41,778 nucleotides of DNA from a bacterium. Lineage in GTDB: Bacteria; SZUA-79; Acidulodesulfobacterales; Acidulodesulfobacteraceae. The stretch spans positions 1 through 41,778 of the forward strand of contig JAJZBN010000016.1 of the NCBI GenBank assembly GCA_021798875.1. Direction: 5' to 3'. Below the pieces are notes generated by a model that was not told the DNA's origin, made no database searches, and saw only the letters and a program-made list of their open reading frames with translations. Made by a program: the position numbers and the translations under genes. This document shows positions 9,089 to 17,459 of this stretch, one piece after another (position 1 is the first letter of the stretch; each line of letters starts with the position of its first letter).

Positions 9089-10387
9089 ATGGCTCAAAGC
9101 TACGAAAATATTGGTAAAATTCCTGAATTACGCAATAGGATACTATATACTCTTTTAATGTTTATAGTTTTTAGAATAGGAGTGCATATTACTACTCCCG
9201 GCGTAAATCCGATAGCTTTATCCCAGTTCTTTAACGCTACGAACAGCAACTTGTTTGGACTTTTCAATATGTTTACGGGAGGAGCTTTAGCTCGATTTTC
9301 AATATTTTCTCTCGGGATTATGCCTTATATCAGTTCCTCGATTATTTTTCAGATGCTTCCTATGGTAGTTCCTTCGCTTGACAGACTCCAAAAAGAAGGG
9401 GAAGCCGGAAGAAAAAAATTCATGCAATACACAAGGTACGGTACGGTTTTACTATCGTTATTTCAGTCTATAGGTATAAGTTATGGAATTATGGCAATGA
9501 GAAGTCCCGACGGTATGCGAGTAGTTATGCATCCTGGCATAAGTTTTCTTATTATATCGGTAATTTCGCTTACGGCTGGGACTGTTTTCGTTATGTGGAT
9601 TGGCGAGGAAATTTCAGAGCACGGCATAGGAAACGGCATATCGCTAATAATATTTGCAGGTATAGTTGCGGCTATTCCCGGCGCGTTTATGAATACGATA
9701 AAGTTCGTTCAGACTGGAGAAATAAACATAATGCTCTTGATATTAATTGCCGCATTTATGATATTTGTTATAGGTTTTATAGTATTCGTAGAATCTGCGC
9801 AGAGAAGAATTCCAATACAGTATGCAAAAAAAATGGTCGGCAGAAAGCTATATTCCGGGCAGACGAGTTATCTTCCTTTAAAAATAAATACTCCCGGAGT
9901 TATACCGCCTATTTTTGCTATGTCGATACTTTTATTTCCGGCTACGATTGCTAATTTTATAAAAATTCCGGTTTTTGAAAAAATATCAGAGTATCTAAAT
10001 CCTAACGGATTAATATACAACATATTTTTTGTTATTTTAATTTTTTTCTTCTGTTATTTTTATACGGCTATAACTTTTAAAGTCGACGACGTCGCAGATG
10101 ATTTGCGCAAATACGGCGGTAATATACCCGGCATTAAACCTGGAAAATCCACGGCATCTTTTATAGACAAAATATTAAACAGAGTTACATTTATCGGTGC
10201 AATATATGTTTCGTTGATATGTCTAATACCGACTATATTAATTAATAAGTTTCATGTTCCTTTTTATTTCGGCGGAACGGGACTGTTAATTGTCGTTGTC
10301 GTAGCTATGGATACTATTGTGCAGATACAGTCGCATCTCTTATATAGAAATTACGACAGTTTGTTAAAAAAAGCGTCTAAAAAATAA
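9089..10387 (+). CDS. secY: Preprotein translocase subunit SecY
   Basis: SecY is the channel of the Sec translocon in the inner membrane. The 432 residues show ten hydrophobic segments, the plug-region sequence FNMFTGGALARFSIFSLGIMPYISSSI starting near residue 55 (two blocks), GEEISEHGIGNGISLIIFAG at about 171-190, and the cytosolic loop RRIPIQYAKKMVGR near 240. The order rplO-secY-adk is standard. The start is ATG, with a GGAAGCG-GGATAATA stretch upstream in rplO but no strong site. Confidence 0.97.
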   Translation: MAQSYENIGKIPELRNRILYTLLMFIVFRIGVHITTPGVNPIALSQFFNATNSNLFGLFNMFTGGALARFSIFSLGIMPYISSSIIFQMLPMVVPSLDRLQKEGEAGRKKFMQYTRYGTVLLSLFQSIGISYGIMAMRSPDGMRVVMHPGISFLIISVISLTAGTVFVMWIGEEISEHGIGNGISLIIFAGIVAAIPGAFMNTIKFVQTGEINIMLLILIAAFMIFVIGFIVFVESAQRRIPIQYAKKMVGRKLYSGQTSYLPLKINTPGVIPPIFAMSILLFPATIANFIKIPVFEKISEYLNPNGLIYNIFFVILIFFFCYFYTAITFKVDDVADDLRKYGGNIPGIKPGKSTASFIDKILNRVTFIGAIYVSLICLIPTILINKFHVPFYFGGTGLLIVVVVAMDTIVQIQSHLLYRNYDSLLKKASKK

Positions 10388-10416
10388 CTATAACAAATAT
10401 AATAAGGGGCAAAAAA

Positions 10417-11064
10417 ATGAAAAGCAAAATCTTCATTCTTATAGGACCTCCGGGAGCCGGAAAAGGTACACAGGCTAAGAATATTGCCGTTACAAAAAAT
10501 TTCGTACTTATATCAACAGGAGATTTATTAAGGGAAAACGTGGAAAAAAAGACCGAACTTGGACAAGTTGCCAAATCATATATGGACAAAGGAGAATTTG
10601 TTCCAATCGAATTAGTTGCTAAAATAATTAAGACTAATATTCAGCAGAATTTAAATAAAAAAGGTTTTTTGTTTGACGGATTTCCGAGAGACCTATCTCA
10701 AAATGTACTCCTGGATGAAATGCTTAACGAGTTTAACCTTGAAGTAGATAAAGTAATTTATATAGACGTTAAAGACGAAGCCATTCTTGACAGGCTGACT
10801 AACAGAAGAGTATGTCCTAAATGTAAGAAAGTTTATCATATGAAATATAATAAGCCAAAGAACGACGAAACTTGCGATGATTGCGGAGTGCCTTTAATAA
10901 CGAGAGACGACGATAAACCTGAAGTTATTAAAAACAGACTGGCTACTTATCATAAAGTAACGCATCCTCTCGTAGAACATTTTGAAAAATTAGGCAAAGT
11001 AGTAAAAGTAAACGGAGAGAAATCTCCGAAAGAGGTGGAAACAGAAATTCTTTCTCTGATTTAA
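10417..11064 (+). CDS. adk: Adenylate kinase, zinc-lid type
   Basis: Adenylate kinase interconverts ATP, ADP and AMP. The P-loop GPPGAGKGT is at residues 10-18, followed by STGDLLREN and GFPRDLSQ for AMP binding. The lid carries CPKCKKVYHMKYN and later CDDCG, so a zinc-bound lid of the long form is expected. The 215-residue length is normal. An AAGGGG site lies before the ATG. Confidence 0.97.
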   Translation: MKSKIFILIGPPGAGKGTQAKNIAVTKNFVLISTGDLLRENVEKKTELGQVAKSYMDKGEFVPIELVAKIIKTNIQQNLNKKGFLFDGFPRDLSQNVLLDEMLNEFNLEVDKVIYIDVKDEAILDRLTNRRVCPKCKKVYHMKYNKPKNDETCDDCGVPLITRDDDKPEVIKNRLATYHKVTHPLVEHFEKLGKVVKVNGEKSPKEVETEILSLI

Positions 11065-11077
11065 CCATATAAAATAA

Positions 11078-11818
11078 ATGATAAGTTTAAAAAATCAGAC
11101 AGATATAGAGGGTATAAAAAAATCAGGACAAATAGTTAGAAAAGTATTGAATGAACTGGAGAAAATAACAAAACCCGGGATAAGAACTATAGAATATGAC
11201 GCAGTTGCAGAACAAATAGCATCGTCGCTAAATGCATCGCCGGCATTTAAAGGGTATGGCGGATTTCCTTATTCTGTATGCGTATCAGTCAATGAAGAGG
11301 TAGTACACGGGTTTCCGTCACAGAGAAGGCTTAAAGAAGGCGACATAGTAAGTTTAGATTTCGGCATTTATTATAATGGATATTATGCAGATTCCGCTAT
11401 TACCGTGCCGGTAGGAAAGATTAGCGATAACGCTTCAAGACTGATAGAAGTTACTAGAGAGGCTTTAAATAAGGGTATATCAAAGGCTGTAATGGGCAAT
11501 AGAATAAACGATATATCAAAAGCGGTCGAAGAATATGCAGTTGCAAATAAATTTTCGGTAGTAAGGGACTTCGTAGGGCACGGCGTAGGTTTTAAACTTC
11601 ATGAAGATCCCCAGGTTCCAAACTATTATATAGAATCGAACGACGTTCCGATTAACGAGGGATTGGTTATAGCTATAGAACCTATGATTAACGAGTCGTC
11701 GTATAAAGTAAAGATAAAGCAGAATAAATGGACGGTAACTACTAAAGACAAAAAGTTGTCGGCTCATTTTGAGCATACAGTTGCAGTTACGAAAGAAGGA
11801 CCTCAAATACTTACATAA
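11078..11818 (+). CDS. map: Methionine aminopeptidase, type I
   Basis: This enzyme removes the initiator methionine from new proteins. The five metal ligands of the family are all visible: D94 and D105 ([16 protein letters not shown]), H168 (FVGHGVG), E201 (IEPM) and E232 (HFEHT). It is 246 residues with no N-terminal zinc finger, so type Ia. It lies 13 bases after adk; the start ATG has no strong ribosome site, hence coupling with adk is likely. Confidence 0.96.
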   Translation: MISLKNQTDIEGIKKSGQIVRKVLNELEKITKPGIRTIEYDAVAEQIASSLNASPAFKGYGGFPYSVCVSVNEEVVHGFPSQRRLKEGDIVSLDFGIYYNGYYADSAITVPVGKISDNASRLIEVTREALNKGISKAVMGNRINDISKAVEEYAVANKFSVVRDFVGHGVGFKLHEDPQVPNYYIESNDVPINEGLVIAIEPMINESSYKVKIKQNKWTVTTKDKKLSAHFEHTVAVTKEGPQILT

Positions 11819-11825
11819 GGAATTT

Positions 11826-12047
11826 ATGTCGAATAAAGAAGATTTAATAGAAGTAGAAGGAACCGTAGTAGAACCGCTGCCGAATGCTATGTTCAGAGTG
11901 GAATTGGAGAACGGATATAAAGTGCTGGCGCATATATCTGGGAAAATGCGTATGCATTATATAAAGATATTAGCCGGCGATAAAGTAACGGTTCAGCTTT
12001 CGCCGTACGATTTGACGAGGGGAAGAATAATTTTTAGAGGAAAGTAA
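11826..12047 (+). CDS. infA: Translation initiation factor IF-1
   Basis: IF-1 blocks the ribosomal A site during initiation. The 73-residue OB-fold protein reads [20 protein letters not shown], then [42 protein letters not shown] and the end IFRGK. The reading frame is open further upstream to 11769 inside map, but family length and an AAGGA at 11817-11821 fix the start at ATG 11826. Confidence 0.96.
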   Translation: MSNKEDLIEVEGTVVEPLPNAMFRVELENGYKVLAHISGKMRMHYIKILAGDKVTVQLSPYDLTRGRIIFRGK

Positions 12048-12073
12048 TAAATAAATTTAAAAGGAGTTGACAA

Positions 12074-12187
12074 GTGAAAGTAAGGTCGTCGGTTAAAAAA
12101 ATTTGCGATAAATGCAAAGTTATTAAAAGAAAGGGCGTTATAAGGATTATATGCGAAAACCCAAAACATAAGCAGCGCCAAGGTTAA
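12074..12187 (+). CDS. rpmJ: 50S ribosomal protein L36
   Basis: L36 is the smallest large-subunit protein: 37 residues, [20 protein letters not shown] followed by [18 protein letters not shown]11, C14, C27 and H32 form the zinc-binding set of the C+ form. The start is GTG at 12074, 8 bases after AAGGAG (12061-12066). Standard position between infA and rpsM. Confidence 0.96.
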   Translation: MKVRSSVKKICDKCKVIKRKGVIRIICENPKHKQRQG

Positions 12188-12239
12188 TAACTAAATTATA
12201 ATATAAAGGTTATAGATATAAACTGAGGAGTAAAAAATT

Positions 12240-12614
12240 ATGGCAAGAATTTCAGGAATCGATTTACCGAAAAATAAAAGGATAGAAATTGCGCTTACTT
12301 ATATTTTCGGCATTGGGCGTGCTTTATCCGTTAAAATTTTAAATAAAGCCGGCGTATCCCCAGATATTAAAGTCAAGGATTTATCTGACGAGCAGGTAAA
12401 CGACATCAGGCAGTCTATAGAAGGGGAGCATAAGGTAGAAGGCGACCTAAAAAGGGAAATACAGATGAACATAAAGAGACTGATAGATATCGGTTCATAT
12501 AGAGGATTAAGGCATAAAAAAGGTTTGCCGGTTAGAGGTCAAAGAACTAAAACTAACGCCAGGACAAGAAAGGGTCCAAGAAAATCGACTATAGCTTCCG
12601 CTAAAGCAAAATAA
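12240..12614 (+). CDS. rpsM: 30S ribosomal protein S13
   Basis: S13 contacts P-site tRNA and bridges to the large subunit. The 124-residue product begins [20 protein letters not shown] and contains [20 protein letters not shown] and [18 protein letters not shown] at 12226-12231 precedes the ATG. Its arginine codons are nearly all AGA/AGG, typical for this window. Confidence 0.97.
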   Translation: MARISGIDLPKNKRIEIALTYIFGIGRALSVKILNKAGVSPDIKVKDLSDEQVNDIRQSIEGEHKVEGDLKREIQMNIKRLIDIGSYRGLRHKKGLPVRGQRTKTNARTRKGPRKSTIASAKAK

Positions 12615-12649
12615 TTAATTCAAAGAAAAATTAATAAGAAGAGGTATCA

Positions 12650-13045
12650 ATGGCTAATATAAAGAAAAACGCACCAAAAAAAAGAAAAGAGAAAAAGAAT
12701 ATTCAAAATGCGGTAGCCCACATAAAATCTACTTTTAATAATACTATAGTAAGTATTACCGATTTAAGCGGAAACGTTCTTGCATGGGCAAGTTCCGGAA
12801 CGAGCGGATTTAAAGGTTCAAGAAAAAGCACGCCGTATGCAGGGCAGGTAGCTGCTGAGCAGGCCGCTAAAAAAGTTGCCGATTATGGCGTCTCGAATAT
12901 AGAAGTTTATATTAAAGGTCCCGGCGGCGGGAGAGAATCCGCATTGAGGGCGCTCCAAAGCTCGGGATTTAATATTACCCTTATTAAAGACGTAACGCCT
13001 ATACCGCACAACGGTTGCAGACCATCAAAAAGAAGAAGAGTTTAA
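12650..13045 (+). CDS. rpsK: 30S ribosomal protein S11
   Basis: S11 lies on the platform next to the Shine-Dalgarno helix. It has 131 residues with [40 protein letters not shown] and the C-terminal [16 protein letters not shown]. Normal length and position before rpsD. A GAGG site lies upstream. Confidence 0.97.
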   Translation: MANIKKNAPKKRKEKKNIQNAVAHIKSTFNNTIVSITDLSGNVLAWASSGTSGFKGSRKSTPYAGQVAAEQAAKKVADYGVSNIEVYIKGPGGGRESALRALQSSGFNITLIKDVTPIPHNGCRPSKRRRV

Positions 13046-13092
13046 TTTTTAAATATAAAATATAAAGTAATATTGAAAATAAGAGGTGAAAA

Positions 13093-13719
13093 TTGGCTAA
13101 ATACAACGGACCTGTTTGTAAATTATGCAGGAGGGAAGGCGGCAAGCTGTTTTTAAAAGGCGACAGATGTCTTTCCGATAAATGTTCATACGACAAAAGG
13201 GAATATGCACCAGGCGAACATAAAGGTATAAGAAGAAAATTATCGGAATACGGCGAGCAGTTAAGAGAAAAGCAGAAATTGAAAAGAACGTACGGTCTTA
13301 TGGAAAAACAGTTCAAAAAAACATATAAGACAGCTGAAAGAATGAAAGGAATTACAGGTGAAAATCTTCTTTCATTATTGGAAAGAAGGCTTGATAATGC
13401 CGTTTATACTATGGGATTTGCGGTTTCTAGAAAGTCGGCGAGACTTTTGATTACTCACGGACATTTTTTAGTAAACGGAAAAAAAGTTAATATTCCGTCA
13501 TACGTGCTAAAACCTGGCGAAAAAATATCGGTTTTAGAAAAAAGCAAAAAATTAGACGTTATAAAAAATTCAGTCGATTCGTCCACGAGAAAAACGCGTC
13601 CGGAATACTATGATGTAAGTACTGAAGAATTTAGCGGTAATTTAAAAAGTATTCCTTTAAGAGATGAAATAATATCTACGGCAAACGAAAAGCTTATAGT
13701 AGAACTTTATTCTAAATAA
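13093..13719 (+). CDS. rpsD: 30S ribosomal protein S4, zinc-binding form
   Basis: S4 initiates 16S 5'-domain assembly and supports decoding fidelity. The 208 residues include four N-terminal cysteines, C9, C12, C26 and C31 (CKLCRREGGKLFLKGDRC), the zinc-binding C+ form. An S4 RNA-binding domain follows from about 98 (RRLDNAVYTMGFAVSRKSAR). Start is TTG with AGAGGTGA just upstream; MAKYNGPVCKLC aligns with the family from this codon. Confidence 0.97.
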   Translation: MAKYNGPVCKLCRREGGKLFLKGDRCLSDKCSYDKREYAPGEHKGIRRKLSEYGEQLREKQKLKRTYGLMEKQFKKTYKTAERMKGITGENLLSLLERRLDNAVYTMGFAVSRKSARLLITHGHFLVNGKKVNIPSYVLKPGEKISVLEKSKKLDVIKNSVDSSTRKTRPEYYDVSTEEFSGNLKSIPLRDEIISTANEKLIVELYSK

Positions 13720-13747
13720 GCTACAAATAATTTTTTTTGGAGGAAAT

Positions 13748-14755
13748 ATGAAAAAAAATTGGCTTTCGCTTATTAAGCCAAAAAAAATAGAATTCGATAA
13801 AGATACATATACGGACTATTATGGAAAAATGATAGTAGAACCTTTAGAAAGAGGTTTCGGTACAACCATCGGAAATTCGTTAAGACGAATACTATTATCA
13901 TCTATAACAGGTTACAAAATTGTTGAAGTTAAGATAGAAAACGTTTCCCATGAATTTTCATCAGTACCAGGCGTTGTAGAAGATGTTACGGAAATTATAT
14001 TAAATTTAAAAGATATAGATTTTAATATGGATTCGAATGAGCCGGAGACTATATATATCGATGTTGACAAAGAAGGCGAAGTATTTGCTTCCGATATTAA
14101 AACCCCGCATAATGTCCAGGTAGTTAACGGAGATAAAAAAATATTGACGATATCCAAAGGCGGACGTTTTCAAGCTCAAATGTTAGTTTCAGGAGGTAGA
14201 GGGTATCTTCCGAGCGAATTAAATTCGCGCGAAGACGCTCCTATAGGAACTATTTTTTTAGACGTTTCTTTTTCGCCTGTTAAAAAAGTGACAATGGACG
14301 TTTCGTATGCCAGGGTAGGAGGAATTACCGATTACGATAAACTCATAATGGAAATATTTACGAACGGTTATATTACTCCGGAAGATGCGTTAAGGTCTGC
14401 CGCATTGATATTACAAGATCAAATTTCGGTTTTTTCTTTATTCGGCGAACTGGATCAGCCTCAGGAAAGAAAAATACTCCCTGAGTCAGAAAAAATTAAC
14501 GAAAGCAATTTAAACGAAAATCTATTGAAATCAGTAGAAGAACTGGAACTGTCGGTAAGGTCGGCAAACTGCCTTAAAAATGCAAATATAAAAACTATCG
14601 GCGAACTTGTGCAAAAAACTGAAGGCGAAATGCTCAGGACAAAAAATTTCGGCAGAAAATCTCTTAACGAAATTAAAGAAGTTTTGTCAACGATGGGCTT
14701 GGGTTTTGGAATGAAGGTCGATATTCAGAGCAATATTGCAAAGAAAGATAAATAA
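13748..14755 (+). CDS. rpoA: RNA polymerase alpha subunit
   Basis: Alpha nucleates RNA polymerase assembly and contacts UP elements and activators. The N-terminal domain (about 1-230) has [20 protein letters not shown], and the C-terminal domain has [22 protein letters not shown] near residues 264-285 and [20 protein letters not shown] in two blocks. It is 335 residues, normal. A strong TTGGAGG site precedes the ATG. Gene order rpsD-rpoA-rplQ is the conserved alpha-operon end. Confidence 0.98.
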   Translation: MKKNWLSLIKPKKIEFDKDTYTDYYGKMIVEPLERGFGTTIGNSLRRILLSSITGYKIVEVKIENVSHEFSSVPGVVEDVTEIILNLKDIDFNMDSNEPETIYIDVDKEGEVFASDIKTPHNVQVVNGDKKILTISKGGRFQAQMLVSGGRGYLPSELNSREDAPIGTIFLDVSFSPVKKVTMDVSYARVGGITDYDKLIMEIFTNGYITPEDALRSAALILQDQISVFSLFGELDQPQERKILPESEKINESNLNENLLKSVEELELSVRSANCLKNANIKTIGELVQKTEGEMLRTKNFGRKSLNEIKEVLSTMGLGFGMKVDIQSNIAKKDK

Positions 14756-14780
14756 TTATAAAATATATATAGAGGTTAAA

Positions 14781-15152
14781 ATGCGTCACGGAAAAATAAA
14801 AACAAGATTAAACAGAACTTCTTCGCACAGGTCTGCTCTTTTAAGAAATATGGCTTCTTCTCTTATCGAATACGAGAAAATAGAAACAACTTTGCCTAAA
14901 GCTAAAGTATTAAGAAGTTACGTAGAAAAGCTTATTACTTTGGGAAAATCCGATAACGTCGCAAGACGCAGACTCGCTTTTGCAAGATTGAGAAACAAGA
15001 AAGCCACGACTAAACTTTTTAAAGACCTAGGCCCAAGATTTATCGACAGGCCAGGAGGATACGTCAGAATAATAAAAACCGGTTATAGAGCCGGCGATGC
15101 CAGTCCTCTGGGCATAATAGAGTTTATTTCAAAAGACGATAAACAGTCGTAA
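14781..15152 (+). CDS. rplQ: 50S ribosomal protein L17
   Basis: L17 lies at the tunnel exit. From ATG 14781 it has 123 residues: [40 protein letters not shown] and [20 protein letters not shown]. The frame stays open 45 bases upstream into rpoA, but the AGAGGT site at 14771-14776 and the invariant MRHG start decide for 14781. It is the last gene of the ribosomal superoperon; no hairpin with a T-tract follows. Confidence 0.97.
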   Translation: MRHGKIKTRLNRTSSHRSALLRNMASSLIEYEKIETTLPKAKVLRSYVEKLITLGKSDNVARRRLAFARLRNKKATTKLFKDLGPRFIDRPGGYVRIIKTGYRAGDASPLGIIEFISKDDKQS

Positions 15153-15229
15153 TTCTTTAAGATTAAATACCGGCGCAAAGTTAAATCGGAAGGTTTATTT
15201 TGTTTTAAGGTAAATATTTTTAAAGAATT
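15151..15229. repeat. Spaced inverted repeat between rplQ and trpE
   Basis: AATTCTTTAA (15151-15160, overlapping the rplQ stop) is the exact complement of TTAAAGAATT (15220-15229). The arms are 59 bases apart, so they could be paired operator half-sites or chance in AT-rich DNA. There is no T-tract, so it does not look like an intrinsic terminator. I saw no tryptophan-rich leader peptide in this gap. Confidence 0.3.
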
Positions 15230-15235
15230 AAAATA

Positions 15236-15244
15236 TGCTATAAT
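15236..15244 (+). promoter_or_regulatory. Extended -10 promoter of trpE, near-leaderless
   Basis: TGCTATAAT is a textbook extended -10 element (TG, one base, TATAAT at 15239-15244). No good -35 hexamer lies 16-18 bases upstream, which extended -10 promoters can tolerate. The usual spacing puts the transcript start at about 15251, three bases before the trpE ATG. There is no Shine-Dalgarno site between, so a leaderless or nearly leaderless mRNA is implied. Confidence 0.55.
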
Positions 15245-15253
15245 AATCATATT

Positions 15254-16789
15254 ATGTCTATTAAGCCGGTATTAAGCTACGACGATATTTTAAAAACTCC
15301 GGAATCATACAACGTAATTCCGATTGTAAAAGAAATTAGCGGCGATATGGATACTCCGGTATCTATATTTTCGGCATTTAAAAACGAAAGATATGCTTTT
15401 TTATTTGAAAGCACGGAAGGCGTAGGCAGGTGGGGAAGGTATTCTTTCATTTGCCTAAATCCGGCGTTTACTTTACGTTTATATAAAGGGATTCTGAGTA
15501 CGGATAATTTAACCGGCTTGGAATTAAACTATTCCGAAAATATAAAATTAGACGACATAAACCAGGACATTTTCTCCTATATAAAAACAATCCTTTTAAA
15601 ATTCGATATTTATAAAAATAATCTAATAGACGGTTTTATAGGCGGATTATTCGGTTATTTAGGATATGAAATAAGCGGTCTTATCGAAAAACTTCCTCCC
15701 GATAAAAAAGACGTTACCGATGTTTACGACCTGTTTTTTATGCTGCCGAGGGACGTAATCGTTTATGACGGATTAGAACAGTCTATAAAAATAATATCTT
15801 TTATTTTTAAAGATGCAAAAAAAATAGAATCTCTTAAAAAAGAATACGAATCCGCTCTTTCAAGATTAAATTTCCTTTCCGATACAATACAAAAAAGAGG
15901 TGCCGGACACAATGAATCTGCCGCGAACGATAAATTAAATTTTGAAATTATCGATGAAATAGAATATGAACAATTTAAAAACAAAGTTTTAGCGGCAAAA
16001 GAGTATATACTTCGCGGAGACATATTTCAGGTACAAATCTCTAGAAGAAAGAAAATAATAAATCCCCCTGCCCCTTTTCTTTTTTACAGGGCGCTCAGGC
16101 TTGTAAATCCATCGCCTTATATGTTTTACCTTAAAATAGACGATTTCGTAATTACCGGATCTTCACCCGAAAATTTAGTAAAATTGGACGGAGAAGTAAT
16201 AGAAACGCGGCCTATAGCCGGTACTATAAAAAGAGGCCAAACTATGGAAGAAGACGAATATTTTGCCGAGAAACTTCTTAAAGACCCCAAGGAAAGAGCA
16301 GAGCACATTATGCTTGTGGACTTAAGCAGAAACGATATAGGCAGGGTGTCAGAAAAAGGTTCGGTAAAAATAGGCAATCTTATGTATATAGAAAAGTATT
16401 CTCACGTCCAGCATATAGTAACGAGCGTGATTTCAAAGATTAAAAAAGGTATGGACGCATTCGACCTTATAAAAGCGGCTTATCCGGCAGGAACGCTAAC
16501 GGGAGCTCCTAAGGTAAGGGCAATGGAAATAATAAACGAATTAGAAGACTCTAAAAGAGGGATTTACGGAGGCGGCATAGGTTATTTTGGTTTTTTAGAA
16601 GAAGGTTTATGTAAAAAGATGGAATTTTGCATAACTATAAGAACCGCGCTATTTAAAAAAGATGCGGCATACATACAAGCTGCAGGCGGAATAGTTTATG
16701 ATTCAACCCCGGAAAACGAGTTTGCAGAAACGGAAAACAAATTAAGGCATTTAATAACCGCATTAAAGATGGTTGAAAGATTTAGCTGA
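15254..16789 (+). CDS. trpE: Anthranilate synthase component I
   Basis: TrpE turns chorismate into anthranilate, using ammonia supplied by TrpG: the first committed step of tryptophan synthesis. The 511 residues have an N-terminal region with FESTEG (51-56) and GRYSF (61-65), where tryptophan feedback usually binds, and the chorismate-binding domain with RPIAGTIKRG from 319, DLSRNDIGRVSEKGSV and GTLTGAPK up to residue 420. Standard length. It is first in trpEGDCFBA. Start ATG 15254 has no ribosome site; see the promoter at 15236. Para-aminobenzoate synthase PabB is the nearest alternative, made unlikely by the operon. Confidence 0.95.
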   Translation: MSIKPVLSYDDILKTPESYNVIPIVKEISGDMDTPVSIFSAFKNERYAFLFESTEGVGRWGRYSFICLNPAFTLRLYKGILSTDNLTGLELNYSENIKLDDINQDIFSYIKTILLKFDIYKNNLIDGFIGGLFGYLGYEISGLIEKLPPDKKDVTDVYDLFFMLPRDVIVYDGLEQSIKIISFIFKDAKKIESLKKEYESALSRLNFLSDTIQKRGAGHNESAANDKLNFEIIDEIEYEQFKNKVLAAKEYILRGDIFQVQISRRKKIINPPAPFLFYRALRLVNPSPYMFYLKIDDFVITGSSPENLVKLDGEVIETRPIAGTIKRGQTMEEDEYFAEKLLKDPKERAEHIMLVDLSRNDIGRVSEKGSVKIGNLMYIEKYSHVQHIVTSVISKIKKGMDAFDLIKAAYPAGTLTGAPKVRAMEIINELEDSKRGIYGGGIGYFGFLEEGLCKKMEFCITIRTALFKKDAAYIQAAGGIVYDSTPENEFAETENKLRHLITALKMVERFS

Positions 16790-16835
16790 ATGAAGGGAGA
16801 AAAAGGAAATGCAGAATTAAAGACAAAAGAATATT

Positions 16836-16862
16836 TTGACAACGGCATTATTTCGATATAAT
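16836..16862 (+). promoter_or_regulatory. Consensus promoter abutting trpG, near-leaderless
   Basis: A perfect TTGACA (16836-16841) and a perfect TATAAT (16857-16862) are separated by 15 bases, slightly short of the usual 17. Only 8 bases lie between TATAAT and the trpG ATG at 16871, so transcription should begin within about two bases of the start codon. A second -10 frame (TAATAT at 16859-16864) gives a 17-base spacer and an equally short leader. Confidence 0.6.
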
Positions 16863-16870
16863 ATATTAAA

Positions 16871-17437
16871 ATGATACTAATAATAGATAATTACGACTCT
16901 TTTACGTACAATATAGTGCAGTATATAGGCGAACTAAACTACGATACCGTAGTATTCAGAAACGATGCAATAGAAGTTTCCGATATCGCAAAGATGAAGC
17001 CTGAAAAAATAGTTATTTCTCCCGGCCCTAAATCTCCCGAGTCAGCCGGAATTACTGTCGACGTTATAAAAAACTTCTATAAAGAAATACCTATCCTCGG
17101 AATATGTCTTGGTCATCAAGCCATAGGATACGCATTCGGCGGTGAAATAATTCGCGCATCAAACATAATGCACGGAAAAGTTTCCGCAATTAAACACGAT
17201 TCTTCTATAATATACGGCGGGATACCAAGTCCTTTTGAAGCGACGAGGTATCATTCGCTTGTAATTAATAAAGAAAAAGTGCCTGATGTTATAAAGGTTA
17301 CCGCCGTAAGTTTGGACGATAACGAAATTATGGGCATAGAGGTAAAAGGCTATAAAGTATTCGGAGTTCAATTTCATCCCGAATCTATTCTTACATCTCA
17401 CGGCAAACAGTTAATAAATAATTTTTTATCTGTTTAA
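16871..17437 (+). CDS. trpG: Anthranilate synthase component II, glutamine amidotransferase
   Basis: TrpG releases ammonia from glutamine for TrpE. This class I amidotransferase has its nucleophile C79 in GICLGHQAIG and the partner H169/E171 in VQFHPESIL; 188 residues is the usual stand-alone length. The neighbours make it TrpG, though many bacteria share this subunit with para-aminobenzoate synthase (PabA), and folC lies downstream. No ribosome site precedes the ATG, but a consensus promoter does, so it can be expressed apart from trpE. Confidence 0.95.
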   Translation: MILIIDNYDSFTYNIVQYIGELNYDTVVFRNDAIEVSDIAKMKPEKIVISPGPKSPESAGITVDVIKNFYKEIPILGICLGHQAIGYAFGGEIIRASNIMHGKVSAIKHDSSIIYGGIPSPFEATRYHSLVINKEKVPDVIKVTAVSLDDNEIMGIEVKGYKVFGVQFHPESILTSHGKQLINNFLSV

Positions 17438-17445
17438 AAAAATAG

Positions 17446-17451
17446 TATATT
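17446..17451 (+). promoter_or_regulatory. Possible -10 element close to trpD
   Basis: TATATT lies 8 bases ahead of the trpD ATG, the same geometry as at trpG. No convincing -35 is present, and the trpD start has no Shine-Dalgarno site. It is weak alone and recorded mainly because it repeats the trpE/trpG pattern. Confidence 0.25.
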
Positions 17452-17459
17452 GCGATTTT

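Noticed and set aside
9595-9954. 119-codon open frame overlapping secY in another + frame
   Set aside because: SecY is certain in its own frame. The alternative translation has an unnatural mix of Arg and Tyr and no family features.
12074-12187. Possible loss of rpmJ, because no long reading frame lies between infA and rpsM
   Set aside because: Direct translation from GTG 12074 gives complete L36, so the gene is present and merely short.
16790-16861. 23-codon open frame between trpE and trpG beginning MKGEKGNAELK
   Set aside because: It has no tryptophan codons, so it is not a leader peptide, and it runs into the trpG -10 element. There is no independent support for translation.
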